DNA from: Planctomycetales bacterium
Lineage (GTDB): Bacteria > 4484-113
Reading direction: 5' to 3'
Assembly: GCA_030606285.1 (NCBI GenBank)
Contig: JAUWGS010000018.1
Coordinates: 1-43,519 of the forward strand
Length of the DNA stretch: 43,519 nucleotides
A program made the position numbers and the translations under genes. Below are positions 14,057-22,732 of the stretch, piece after piece (the first letter of the stretch is position 1; every line of letters begins with the position of its first letter). The notes under the pieces were generated by a model, which was not told the origin of the DNA, did no database searches, and was given only the letters and a program-made list of their open reading frames with translations.

Positions 14057-15847
14057 ATGAGGACTATTTCATGCGTTGCCGTCCTGATGGCGCTTGTGGT
14101 TCTCACCACGTGCGCCCGAGATAAGACACCACCGGGGGAGCCTACGGAGCTTGAGCCTGCCGAGATCGAACTCTGGTTTGAGACCGAGGCTGATTTCACT
14201 TCCGACTTCTACTACTTCTTCGTCTTCAACTTCACCAACAGCCCGTATACCGACGAGGAATACCGCCCGGAGCATCTCGTTAGCGGGCCGAACCGTGGTG
14301 CGCGCTGGGAACGCTACATCATGTTCAATGGTGAGCAGCACACTGCGGAGAACGTTAAGACGCTGACCAAGACCGACGAACCCGCTTTCAGCGCCGTTGG
14401 CACGGGCCCCAGAGCCATCATAAGCGCTGATGTCAATGGCGACGAGTTCACGGATATTGTGACCGCAAACAGCATTGCCAACACTGTAAGCGTCCTTTTA
14501 CTGGGGTCGACGGGACGATTCGCCGGGCACGTTGACTATGATGTAGGAGACGGGCCGGTTGCGCTTACCTTTTTTGAGTTCACCGGTGATGAACAGCCGG
14601 ACATTGTCGTGAGCAACAACGCGGACAGCGCTGAAGGCAACTCGCTTTCGATCCTGGGTAATGATGGAGCCGGAAACTTCAGCCTGTTGACCACAGTGGA
14701 ACTCCTGGCGCAGCCGCACGGCCTTGCGGTGGGCGAGTTCACCGGCGACGAGGCCGACGATATCGCTGTCGCCCTTTTCACAGACAGTGAGGAGGGTAAC
14801 CGCATCGCTGTGTTTCCGATGGAGGAGACGGGCTTTGGCGAACCGGTCTACACGGAAGTCGGGGTGAATCCCACTGCGATTGAGGTCACAGACCTCAACG
14901 GCGACGACCTGGACGACCTGGTGGTGCTGAACAGCTTCAACGGCGATGGCGGTAACAGCATGATGTTGCTCCAGGCTGTCGGCGATGGGAGTTTCACAAT
15001 CGAGCATACCTTCGAAACTGACCGTGAGCCAACTGGTCTCGCGGTGGCCCGTTTGAACGCTGACGAGTTTGACGATTACGCATTGACCAGCGCTTACAAC
15101 GGTGAGCTTGGCAACACGCTGACAGTCATTCTCAGTGATGGCGAGGGTGGCTTCCACGTCCCGGACGTTCAGGCGGTCGGCCATGCGCCGACAGATGTCC
15201 TAGCGGGCGATCTCAACGAGGACGGGCTTACTGACCTGGTGGTTGTCGAGAGCGCCCTCGACGCCGAGGGCAACCGCATACGCAGGCTGCTGCAAAACGA
15301 GTTCGGGGGCTTTGGCAATGCCCAGGTGTTCACGGTCGGGAAGGAACCGTACGCCGGTGTGCTGGTGGATCTCGACGGAGACTCGCATCTCGACTGCATT
15401 GTTGTCAACTCGGCTGATGATACTCTGGGCAATTCCATCGCGCTGCTGAAAGGTGACGGCGAAGGTAACCTGCAGGGGATCATAGCTTTCTGGACGGACA
15501 AGGAGCCTGAGGATATTACAAACCAGGTCTGGTATCTTTCCGTGTCGATCACACGCAACAGGTTCACCATCCTGCTGGATCCAATGGTGTTCAGAGATTT
15601 GAACGGTGAAGTGCCCGCCAACTTCATCGTGGACTTCATGACCTTTGACACGGGCATTGATATGATCTCGAATGAGTACGATTACGGCATTGAATATGAC
15701 TGGCTGCACACACCGCTCGTCGTCAACGTCGAAGTCGGGTTTGAGGCTAACGAAGAGCAGGATGAGCTGGAGGGCCCCATTGAAGACGCGGTTGAGCCTC
15801 CTCCGGCTGCGGCAAACATCGTGGACTGGTCGGCGGAGGTGCGTTAG
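14057..15847 (+). CDS. FG-GAP/VCBS-repeat lipoprotein
   Basis: This 596-residue surface lipoprotein has a signal peptide ending in VLTTC (Cys20). Residues about 110-470 contain at least seven FG-GAP-like units with acidic calcium-type loops such as DVNGDEFTD, DLNGDDLDD, DLNEDGLTD and DLDGDSHLD. This predicts a seven-bladed beta-propeller like that of integrin alpha chains. The final 120 residues form a separate domain with a Pro/Glu-rich tail. It is the first gene of an overlapping five-gene run ending with CsaB, so a role at the cell surface or S-layer is likely. The binding partner is unknown. Confidence 0.88.
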   Translation: MRTISCVAVLMALVVLTTCARDKTPPGEPTELEPAEIELWFETEADFTSDFYYFFVFNFTNSPYTDEEYRPEHLVSGPNRGARWERYIMFNGEQHTAENVKTLTKTDEPAFSAVGTGPRAIISADVNGDEFTDIVTANSIANTVSVLLLGSTGRFAGHVDYDVGDGPVALTFFEFTGDEQPDIVVSNNADSAEGNSLSILGNDGAGNFSLLTTVELLAQPHGLAVGEFTGDEADDIAVALFTDSEEGNRIAVFPMEETGFGEPVYTEVGVNPTAIEVTDLNGDDLDDLVVLNSFNGDGGNSMMLLQAVGDGSFTIEHTFETDREPTGLAVARLNADEFDDYALTSAYNGELGNTLTVILSDGEGGFHVPDVQAVGHAPTDVLAGDLNEDGLTDLVVVESALDAEGNRIRRLLQNEFGGFGNAQVFTVGKEPYAGVLVDLDGDSHLDCIVVNSADDTLGNSIALLKGDGEGNLQGIIAFWTDKEPEDITNQVWYLSVSITRNRFTILLDPMVFRDLNGEVPANFIVDFMTFDTGIDMISNEYDYGIEYDWLHTPLVVNVEVGFEANEEQDELEGPIEDAVEPPPAAANIVDWSAEVR

Positions 15848-16629
15848 TGGGCTGCCTGCGCAGGCTCACTAACTGTCTTGCTACGATCATCGTCCTGGCG
15901 GTCGTGCTGGCCGTCGGTGCCTATCTGCTGCTTCTTTACGTGATGGAGAACGAGCTGGCCGATGCGCTACGGCGCAAGTTTATGCTGCCGCCCAGCGCCA
16001 GCGTGATTGTGGAGCGGGGGGACATTCTTGATTCCATTGAAGGCCGCGTGGGAGCCATTCATATAAGAGCGTCGGAAGCGCTGGTTTCAGGCATCAGAGT
16101 TGAGAACATCGCTTTTGACGCAGAAGACCTCAGCTTCGACATAATCAACCTCGTTGCGCGGAGGAATCCTGTCCTGCGGGAAGTCGCTTATGCGGAGGCT
16201 TCGTTTGAGGTCAGCCCGCAGGACCTCGCCGATGCATGGCTCAAGCGGGCGAAGCGTTTCGGTGTGCGCGACCTGTCGGTCGAGTTCGTTGACGATGAGG
16301 GGGAACTGCCTGCAGTGGAGGTTACGGCCAGCACCAGGTTGCTGGGCAAGGATGTGCAGGTGAGCGTGCATGGGAGATTCGCGCTTGTAGAGCAAAGGGA
16401 AATCGCATTTCAAGTGTCTGAACCGGATGCCGGCCCGGACGGATTCGGGCGCGACATAATAGAAAGCGCGTTTATGCGAATGGCGCCCCGACTGCGCGTG
16501 GGCGACTTCCAGGGCGATCTGGTTGTAGACCGATTGTGGGTGGATGACGGCAAACTCTACATAACCGCACACACTTCGGGCGTCGCGATTCTTGATGAAT
16601 CTACAGAGACGGCGGAGGAGGACGAGTGA
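15847..16629 (+). CDS. Membrane-anchored LmeA/DUF2993-like protein
   Basis: This 260-residue protein has one N-terminal membrane helix (residues about 10-33) and then an extracytoplasmic domain. VERGDILDSIEGRVGAIHI and the DLSVEF region, followed by paired beta-strands, resemble DUF2993/LmeA proteins, which are lipid-binding proteins of the envelope. The assignment rests on pattern memory. The GTG start overlaps the previous TAG by one base and the stop overlaps the next ATG (TGATG). The tail is acidic. It probably acts in envelope maintenance with its neighbours. Confidence 0.65.
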   Translation: MGCLRRLTNCLATIIVLAVVLAVGAYLLLLYVMENELADALRRKFMLPPSASVIVERGDILDSIEGRVGAIHIRASEALVSGIRVENIAFDAEDLSFDIINLVARRNPVLREVAYAEASFEVSPQDLADAWLKRAKRFGVRDLSVEFVDDEGELPAVEVTASTRLLGKDVQVSVHGRFALVEQREIAFQVSEPDAGPDGFGRDIIESAFMRMAPRLRVGDFQGDLVVDRLWVDDGKLYITAHTSGVAILDESTETAEEDE

Positions 16630-17045
16630 TGACTTACCTGATGCGCATATTCGTTATCGCGATTCTGACAGCAGCAGCCGTGGCGGGTCTGGCGCTTGCC
16701 AAAACACAGGTTCCGGGCAGTGAGGGCGATCCGATAGTGACAAAGAGCTACGTGGATATGCAGGCCGTCTGGGATACGCGCACCGTCTCGCAGAACTCGT
16801 TTTACAAGCTCGCCTCCGGCTGCGAGATGGTGGTTGCGGAGACGGAGGGCGGCCTTGACGAGCTCTCGTTAAAGGACGCGAATCTGGGCGAATGTGCGCT
16901 GCTGGATCTCACTACCGGCGAGCGGCTCGACAGGATGGTGCTTGCAGTGGGGCACCACTATCTGGTCGGGCCGGGGAAGGAAGCGCGGCTCACGTTTAAC
17001 GGCGGCGGCACAGTGATGACGAGAGGCCTTGCGCCTGAGGAGTAG
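16629..17045 (+). CDS. Small secreted protein of the DUF5693/CsaB cluster
   Basis: This 138-residue protein has a signal peptide (hydrophobic residues about 5-24, ending LALAKT). The mature part carries GDPIVTKSYVD, a phrase seen in secreted proteins of Gram-positive bacteria. It ends with a glycine-rich GPGKEARLTFNGGG strand region. I do not recognise a catalytic motif. Start ATG 16629 shares a base with the previous stop and ATG 16644 is an alternative. The next gene starts on the last base of this stop. Its position argues for a role in envelope assembly. Confidence 0.75.
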   Translation: MTYLMRIFVIAILTAAAVAGLALAKTQVPGSEGDPIVTKSYVDMQAVWDTRTVSQNSFYKLASGCEMVVAETEGGLDELSLKDANLGECALLDLTTGERLDRMVLAVGHHYLVGPGKEARLTFNGGGTVMTRGLAPEE

Positions 17046-19066
17046 TGGAGACGCTGATGGATAATCTGCGCAGGAGTCTGGTCTACATCTTCCTCATACT
17101 GGGGCTGGCGGCGGCGCTGGGCATCCTCATGCAGCGCGTTGGATGGGATCGCGAGAACCGCAAGGTTATGCTGGTGTACGACGCCGGCAGCTTCTCCCAG
17201 CTGGCGCAGGCGGGAGTCCCGGTCTCCCTGCCGTCCCCCGCGGCGGTCGGCGTCAATGAGGCGACTATCCGCTCCCTGATCGAACTTGGCTACCTTTCCC
17301 GCATAGATTTCGCCAACGGCGGCGAGACCTTCAGGTTCGTCATTCCGCGCGAGACATTCTTCGAGTTCGACACTGCCGAGTCTTCGCTTCTCACCGAGAG
17401 GATTCGCACGTGCCTGAGCTGGCAGCTCGTGGGAGGCTTCGAAGTTGCAGTAAAGGGCTTGAACCGTCCAGACGAGCCGCCGTGTCTTCTGGGCATTATC
17501 GCACTGCCGCCGCTGTCCGAAGAAGACCGGAATTCGCTGGCACTTGGCTTCTACTTGCGCCCGGAGTTTTCGCTGCCGGACGAGTACGCGCTTGTCTTTC
17601 GCCCCAACGGCAACGGGCTGATGGACGCCGAGGCTGTGAAGCGCAAGTTTTCGTGGATACCGCAGGATCCCCGCGCGTCATCGCTCATTGTGTTTTCCGG
17701 CACGCAGGTGTCCGGGTATCCTTCAGGCGTGAGGTGGGCGGCGAACGAGCTTCCGGGCGAGCTGGGCTTGGTTGAGTTCTCAGCGCTCGACGGCGACCGT
17801 GCGCTGGCAAGCTACTTGCCGCCGGAGAAAATCTTCTGGGCGCATTCGATACCAATTGATGAGATTCCGCAGATGAGTCCGGATGCGATGGTGCAGCGCT
17901 TTCTGCGGGCGCTCAGGGAGCGGAATCCCCGCGTGCTGTATATACATCCTGTAACCGGCTCTCAGAGGATCGCACCAAGGGCCGACCTGCAGGCGGCTGC
18001 GCTGGAAGCGAACTCGAAGTACGTGCAAGCGGTAGTGGATGGAGTGAGAGGGACGGGCTTTGAGCCGGCGCTAAAGCTGTCGAATCCGTCGCAGGACCCG
18101 CCTCTGGCGTTGCGCGCGCCTGTCGTGTTACTGGTATATCTCGGAATACTGTGGATTGTGCTCATCTACTTCCCCGGCGGACGGCTGGCGGCGTTTTTGG
18201 GACATCCGGCGACGATGCTCGTCGGCCTGGCTGCGAGTTTCCCTATCGCGAGCGTTTCCAACCTGCGCGCCCTGGCGGCGCTTGTCGCGGCGCTTGCGTT
18301 TCCACTGGTAGGCATCGGTTACGCCCTCAAGTATTACTGCGAGCATCCGGGGCGCAGCAGGTGGCGATTGCTGCCATTCTGGAACGCGCTTGCCGCCTTT
18401 GGCATCGCGTTTTTATTCACGCTGCTCGGCGGGGCGATTATCTACAGCCTGCTCACGGGCGTGGCCGCGTTCGTTAAGCTGGAGTTCTTCCGAGGGGTTG
18501 TACTTTCCCGGGGAGTGCCGGTGATAGTGGCACTCGCGTACTTCTACAATCTGGCTGAACTCGACTGGGCGCCGGCCGCCCGCAATATGTATGCGCGCAT
18601 CAACCGGGTTTTCGGGCGTCCGGTGACGTACCTGGATTTTGCGCTCATAGTCATCCTGGTAGCGGCGCTGGGCGTTGCGCTGTTGCGCGCGGGCAACGAT
18701 TTCGGCTTTCTGGTCAGCGGGACTGAAACCACTGTGCGCGGCACTCTCGAACAGATTTTCGGCGTGCGCCCGCGCACAACTGAGCTGGTCGGGCACTTCG
18801 CAATGATAGCGTTCTTCGTGCTGCTGCCGTGGAAACATCGCAGCCTGCTTTTGCTGCTGGCGGCAGGAACAATGGCGCTCAGCAGTGTGGTGAACACGTT
18901 CTCCCACCTGCACACGCCGCTTATAGTGAGCGTTTACCGGACGTTGCTGGGATTGATGCTCTCACTTCTGGCGGCGGTTGTGGTTTATGTTGTCGTCTGG
19001 GCAGCCGCCAGAGCTTACAGGTTGCTGCGCCCAGGCTCCAGTGCCAGGAGTACACATGGCGGATAA
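17045..19066 (+). CDS. DUF5693 polytopic membrane protein
   Basis: This 673-residue protein has an N-terminal helix (residues about 11-30), a large outside domain to about residue 355, and then roughly nine membrane helices to the end. The combination with CsaB directly downstream is the usual context of DUF5693 in Firmicutes and some other phyla. The outside domain has the characteristic opening KVMLVYDAGSFSQLAQAG, as in family members that read NV.l..D...f..la. The start is GTG 17045, overlapping the previous stop, with GTG 17045 and ATG 17057 as the two choices. It probably supplies or flips a cell-wall precursor for CsaB-dependent pyruvylation, by inference from context. Confidence 0.75.
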   Translation: METLMDNLRRSLVYIFLILGLAAALGILMQRVGWDRENRKVMLVYDAGSFSQLAQAGVPVSLPSPAAVGVNEATIRSLIELGYLSRIDFANGGETFRFVIPRETFFEFDTAESSLLTERIRTCLSWQLVGGFEVAVKGLNRPDEPPCLLGIIALPPLSEEDRNSLALGFYLRPEFSLPDEYALVFRPNGNGLMDAEAVKRKFSWIPQDPRASSLIVFSGTQVSGYPSGVRWAANELPGELGLVEFSALDGDRALASYLPPEKIFWAHSIPIDEIPQMSPDAMVQRFLRALRERNPRVLYIHPVTGSQRIAPRADLQAAALEANSKYVQAVVDGVRGTGFEPALKLSNPSQDPPLALRAPVVLLVYLGILWIVLIYFPGGRLAAFLGHPATMLVGLAASFPIASVSNLRALAALVAALAFPLVGIGYALKYYCEHPGRSRWRLLPFWNALAAFGIAFLFTLLGGAIIYSLLTGVAAFVKLEFFRGVVLSRGVPVIVALAYFYNLAELDWAPAARNMYARINRVFGRPVTYLDFALIVILVAALGVALLRAGNDFGFLVSGTETTVRGTLEQIFGVRPRTTELVGHFAMIAFFVLLPWKHRSLLLLLAAGTMALSSVVNTFSHLHTPLIVSVYRTLLGLMLSLLAAVVVYVVVWAAARAYRLLRPGSSARSTHGG

Positions 19067-20126
19067 AGCGCTCGTTCTCGGGTACTTCGGGGCCGCCAAC
19101 TGGGGTGACGAGCTGATCCTGCGCAGTTTCCTCCGCGCATACCGCGAGATACTTGTCTCCGCCGGTGTCAGGCTGAGCGTGACCGTGAAGCAGACCCCGG
19201 ACGCGGCGTACCGTGACGCGCTGAAAGAGCTGTGTCCCTGCGTCCGGTTCGTCTCAATGTCGCCGCTATTGCCAATGAGCCCGGCTCTGGCAGGCTATCG
19301 CTACCTATTCTGCCCGGGCGGAAGTCTGCTGCAAAACGCCACCAGCAACCGGTCGCTCAAGTATTACCTGTCCATAATCAATCGGTTCACCGGCGGGAAG
19401 CGGGGCGCACTGCTGCTAAATCAGGGCATCGGGCCAATAAATGGCGATGCGTTCATCGCTGTAACGAAGCGAACGCTTTCGCGAGTTGCGCTCTTTACCG
19501 CCCGGGACAGGGACACGATGGCGTGGATCGCGGACGCGGTGCCGGAAGGAAAGCGTTTCCTGTCCAGCGACGGTGTGTTCGCCTGCGAGCAGGAGTTCGC
19601 ACCCACCAAGAGCGTTCCGCAAAAAAGGGTTTTCGTCTTTGTGCTCCGCGAAGGGGTGGCGGAGAAAGCGATGGGGTTCACCATCGGCAGCGTGCCCCGC
19701 ACGTATGCTGTTGACCTGGTGGCGCTACAGCCGGTTGACCTCGAATACCTGCGCGAGGTGCGGATACGCACGGTGTTCCCGCACGACAAGGTCGAGGTGA
19801 TGGGGCCGCTGGAGTTCGCGCGTCGCCTGCCCGGAAGCACGATTGTCGTGAGCGAGCGCTATCACGGGTTGATAGCCGCGCTGGCGGCCGGTGTGCCTTT
19901 CGTGGGCATTAGCGATGACCCGAAGATAATCAGCATCTGCAAGGAAGCGGGAATGCCGTACTTCGTCCGTGACGCGCTGCACGAGGCCACAGCGGAGGAT
20001 TTACTGGAGCGCGCACAGGCTGCTTTTGACGCGACAAGGCTGGATGCTCTCACTGCGGAATTCCGCCAGCGGCAGAATGAGCAGAAGAAGCTGGTGGCTG
20101 GGATTCTGCAGGCCCCGGCGTCGTAG
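19056..20126 (+). CDS. csaB: Polysaccharide pyruvyl transferase CsaB
   Basis: This 356-residue enzyme adds pyruvate ketals from phosphoenolpyruvate to secondary cell-wall polysaccharide, creating the ligand for SLH-domain S-layer proteins. It opens with VLGYFGAANWGDELIL and has the pyruvyl-transferase motifs FCPGGSLLQN, LLLNQGIGPI and, near the C-terminus, VSERYHGLIAALAAGVPFVGI. Start ATG 19056 has CCAGGAG 5 bases upstream. An upstream extension of the frame is only the end of the DUF5693 gene in another phase. It overlaps the preceding gene by 11 bases. No SLH protein is visible in the window. Confidence 0.9.
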   Translation: MADKALVLGYFGAANWGDELILRSFLRAYREILVSAGVRLSVTVKQTPDAAYRDALKELCPCVRFVSMSPLLPMSPALAGYRYLFCPGGSLLQNATSNRSLKYYLSIINRFTGGKRGALLLNQGIGPINGDAFIAVTKRTLSRVALFTARDRDTMAWIADAVPEGKRFLSSDGVFACEQEFAPTKSVPQKRVFVFVLREGVAEKAMGFTIGSVPRTYAVDLVALQPVDLEYLREVRIRTVFPHDKVEVMGPLEFARRLPGSTIVVSERYHGLIAALAAGVPFVGISDDPKIISICKEAGMPYFVRDALHEATAEDLLERAQAAFDATRLDALTAEFRQRQNEQKKLVAGILQAPAS

Positions 20127-20191
20127 CCTTTTATCGCGCACGCCGCGACCCTTGATCCTGTGGACAGCTGGCGTTACGAGCGAGCTTGCAC

Positions 20192-20200
20192 TGCTATAAT
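20192..20200 (+). promoter_or_regulatory. Extended -10 of the 20235 gene
   Basis: TGCTATAAT, with a transcription start expected near 20207 and a leader of about 28 bases that contains TTGGAGG before ATG 20235. Confidence 0.55.
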
Positions 20201-20234
20201 AAAGGCAGCCGGGTCGCGTATGATTGGAGGAACG

Positions 20235-21053
20235 ATGACCACGCGGACAAAGAAGGCAATATGGTCAGTCGTGATTTTCGCAGCTTTCGTCCTCGGCATA
20301 TCAGCATTAGCGCATTGGATTGGGAATAACGAGGAGAGATTAGAGCGAGAGCACGTAGGTTTGTTCATAGGCTACGCTGACGGCCCCGAGTCACCTACGG
20401 TAATCATGGTCTCATATGTTCCAGGACTAATCAGGGAGATCGCGCAGGACGAGAGCATCCAGAGAATGCTCCTACCACGGGGCACAGCTAAAGGTCCAGC
20501 CCCCGGCCCGGCTATTGAGTTTCTAGTTACTCCGGAGTTCAAAGCTAACCTGACTAAGCTTCACAAGAGTGTGTTAGTTGATGAATGGGTTGATGATGCG
20601 TACTTCAGCAAGCTGAATCGCAACCGCGAGGATTTCATGTTTTGGGACTATAATGGCGAATCAGTGACTCTAATGAACACGAAGCATCTATTCCGCCACA
20701 ATTCTGCTACTAGCTTGGAGAAATGGAAGAAACGTATTAGCATCGAGGAGTTCAAACGGCAGTATCCGGAGCAGATTATTCTCAGGGAAACGGACCGCGA
20801 CGCAAAGGAAAGGCCGGGCGAGGTGCACATAATAGGTGAGCGTGTAGTTTTCGGTCGCCCGCGTGTTAATTTCGGACAGTTCAAGAACATGCTCACCGCT
20901 GATGGGGTAGTTATAGGAATCACAGAACGCGACTACTCGGTGGAAATCCATGTTACGCCTATGGCGATTGAGCGTTTGGTCAGCCGCGCCTTGTCACTCA
21001 AGTCGTATCAGTGGGAAACACCGACTACACCTACGACAAGCGCGGTGGAGTGA
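20235..21053 (+). CDS. Single-pass membrane protein of unknown function
   Basis: This 272-residue protein has an N-terminal signal-anchor helix (residues about 9-28, starting VVIFAAFVLGIS) and a soluble domain outside. ATG 20235 has GGAGG 4 bases upstream and a promoter with TGCTATAAT. I do not recognise the family. Codon use is visibly richer in A/T at third positions than in flanking genes (for example AAT, TAT, CTA and TTA are common), which hints at recent acquisition. The gene is followed directly by a repeat field, another mark of an unstable site. Confidence 0.7.
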   Translation: MTTRTKKAIWSVVIFAAFVLGISALAHWIGNNEERLEREHVGLFIGYADGPESPTVIMVSYVPGLIREIAQDESIQRMLLPRGTAKGPAPGPAIEFLVTPEFKANLTKLHKSVLVDEWVDDAYFSKLNRNREDFMFWDYNGESVTLMNTKHLFRHNSATSLEKWKKRISIEEFKRQYPEQIILRETDRDAKERPGEVHIIGERVVFGRPRVNFGQFKNMLTADGVVIGITERDYSVEIHVTPMAIERLVSRALSLKSYQWETPTTPTTSAVE

Positions 21054-21549
21054 TGTGCGTGACCATGCCATCGGGCAAGACGAATCTCGGGAATCCAGGC
21101 CAACTTGTGACTGTGGGGCGAGGATAATATGCTCCTAACAACACTACAACTCGCAATAGACCGGCCGCATCTGGGGCGGGTCGAGGTCGCGGCGAGGCTT
21201 CGCAGTCCCGCCTTCGCTGAAGCTATGGCGGGCAAGCGTCAGTCATCAGTCCTCAGTCGTCAGATAAGAAGACGGCGGGGCGCGGAGCCAGCCATAGGCC
21301 GATAAAACTCCGCCCTATCCCGCGAAGCGCGGGACTTCCGGCTGCGCCTTCAGCAGCCGGGGAAATACCACAAAGAGCCGGGCTGGAAAGTCGCCGACGC
21401 GCCATAGCGCTATGGCGCCGGCGCGCCCTGCGTACTCGGGGGAGGGCACGGCATGCCGTGCCCCTACAATCCAACAACCAAAGACTAATAGCCAACAACC
21501 GCTAATCCCCCGCCCTACAGGGAATCCTGCAAGAGCCGAGGATAGCGTT
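21054..21549. repeat. Second repeat field
   Basis: It holds a 58-codon frame from ATG 21129 that begins MLLTTLQLAIDRPHLGRVEV and then runs into repeats (possibly the head of a broken gene). It also holds a family F copy (21207-21232), a CAGTCATCAGTCCTCAGTCG tract (near 21239), a truncated family C (near 21274), the perfect palindrome GCGCCATAGCGCTATGGCGC (21399-21418), a truncated family G (near 21425), family A copy 6 (21444-21463) and a CAACAACC-type tract (21470-21503). No intact gene is seen. Confidence 0.6.
21444..21463. repeat. Palindrome family A, copy 6
   Basis: GGGCACGGCATGCCGTGCCC followed by CTAC, identical in the core to copy 1 some 18 kb away. Confidence 0.85.
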
Positions 21550-21578
21550 TTGCGGCTATACCGTCTTGCGCGTATAAT
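21550..21578 (+). promoter_or_regulatory. Promoter of the cyclase gene
   Basis: TTGCGG (21550-21555) and TATAAT (21573-21578) are 17 bp apart. The leader is about 14 bases and contains GAGGGG before ATG 21599. Confidence 0.6.
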
Positions 21579-21598
21579 TGTGCACGAGGGGACCGCTC

Positions 21599-22729
21599 AT
21601 GACCAAAGAACTTAAGGGCACAAAGCGCATTAAGCAGTTCGACCTTTTCGACGACGTGTCCACGGACGACCTGACGACGCTGGTCAAGCACGTGACGGTT
21701 GACGAGCCTGCCGTGGGAGATTACATCATCCACGAGGGCAAGCTCACCCATCGCATCTTTCTTCTGGAACGCGGGCTGGTTGATGTGTTCAAGCAGATCG
21801 GCAAGCGAATGGTGAGGATCAACGCAATGGGTCCCGGCGACTACTTCGGCGAGATTGCGATGGTTCTGAACTGCCCGCCAACCGCCACCGTGCGCGCACG
21901 AGAGGACGTCACGCTGCTCAGCATACCCGAAGACGTGTTCATGAGCTTCATCCACCGGCACAAGAACGTATTCTTCAAGATCTTCAAGACCGCGACGGAG
22001 CGCCTGTCCTCCACCAATATACTCCAGCTGCGGCATCTGATTGACGAGCTGGATTTTTACTACCAGAAGTTCCTGGACGTGCAGAAGATATGGTATTTCC
22101 TGCCGGCGGAACTCGTAGCGCGTACTCTGCGTGGCGAGATGGAGGAAGTGCGCACCGGGTACATTCGGAACGTCACGGTTATGTTCCTCGACCTCCGGCA
22201 TTACACTTTCTTTGCTGAAATCCGCGATCCGAAATTAGTATTGACGACGCTCAACGAGATGTTTCGGGAGATTACGCGCATAATCACCCGGCATGACGGT
22301 AATGTGGACAAGTTCATCGGAGACGGCCTGATGGCGATATTCGAGAGCGATACGACGGCTCGCAAGAACGCCTCGAACGCGCTGGAAGCCTCGGTGGAAA
22401 TTATGCAGTTCATGAGCACGTTCAACAGCAGCCGCTACCGCCACCACGAAGAGGAGTTCTACCTCGGCATCGGGCTCAACTCGGGGGAGGTCGTGTTTGG
22501 CAACGTCGGCGTCGAGAACCTGATGATGAACTACACCGCCATCGGCGACGTGGTTAATGTCGCCGCCCGCCTGGCAAGCCATGAGCAGAATAACGTCATT
22601 GCGCTGAGCGAGGACACTTACAAGCTCGTCTACCGCAAGCTGAAGAACTACAAGCTGAGCAAGCAGGCGGAGGTCGAGCTGCGCGGACGCCGCGAGCCGG
22701 TGACCTTCTACCGCGTCTCCGGCTTCTAG
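21599..22729 (+). CDS. cNMP-binding domain / class III adenylate (guanylate) cyclase
   Basis: This 376-residue cytoplasmic signalling enzyme has an N-terminal cyclic-nucleotide-binding domain (residues about 15-130, with MGPGDYFGEIAMVLNCPPTATVRA) and a linker helix. The C-terminal class III cyclase catalytic domain spans residues about 185-375. The metal-binding aspartates are seen in MFLDLRHYT and FIGDGLMAIF. The adenine-site Lys is in VDKFIGDG and the transition-state Asn/Arg pair is in VVNVAARL, so it should be active. Binding of the product by the N-domain suggests feedback. Start ATG 21599 has GAGGGG 8 bases upstream. It converges on rqcH with a 3-base gap. Confidence 0.9.
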   Translation: MTKELKGTKRIKQFDLFDDVSTDDLTTLVKHVTVDEPAVGDYIIHEGKLTHRIFLLERGLVDVFKQIGKRMVRINAMGPGDYFGEIAMVLNCPPTATVRAREDVTLLSIPEDVFMSFIHRHKNVFFKIFKTATERLSSTNILQLRHLIDELDFYYQKFLDVQKIWYFLPAELVARTLRGEMEEVRTGYIRNVTVMFLDLRHYTFFAEIRDPKLVLTTLNEMFREITRIITRHDGNVDKFIGDGLMAIFESDTTARKNASNALEASVEIMQFMSTFNSSRYRHHEEEFYLGIGLNSGEVVFGNVGVENLMMNYTAIGDVVNVAARLASHEQNNVIALSEDTYKLVYRKLKNYKLSKQAEVELRGRREPVTFYRVSGF

Positions 22730-22732
22730 CGG

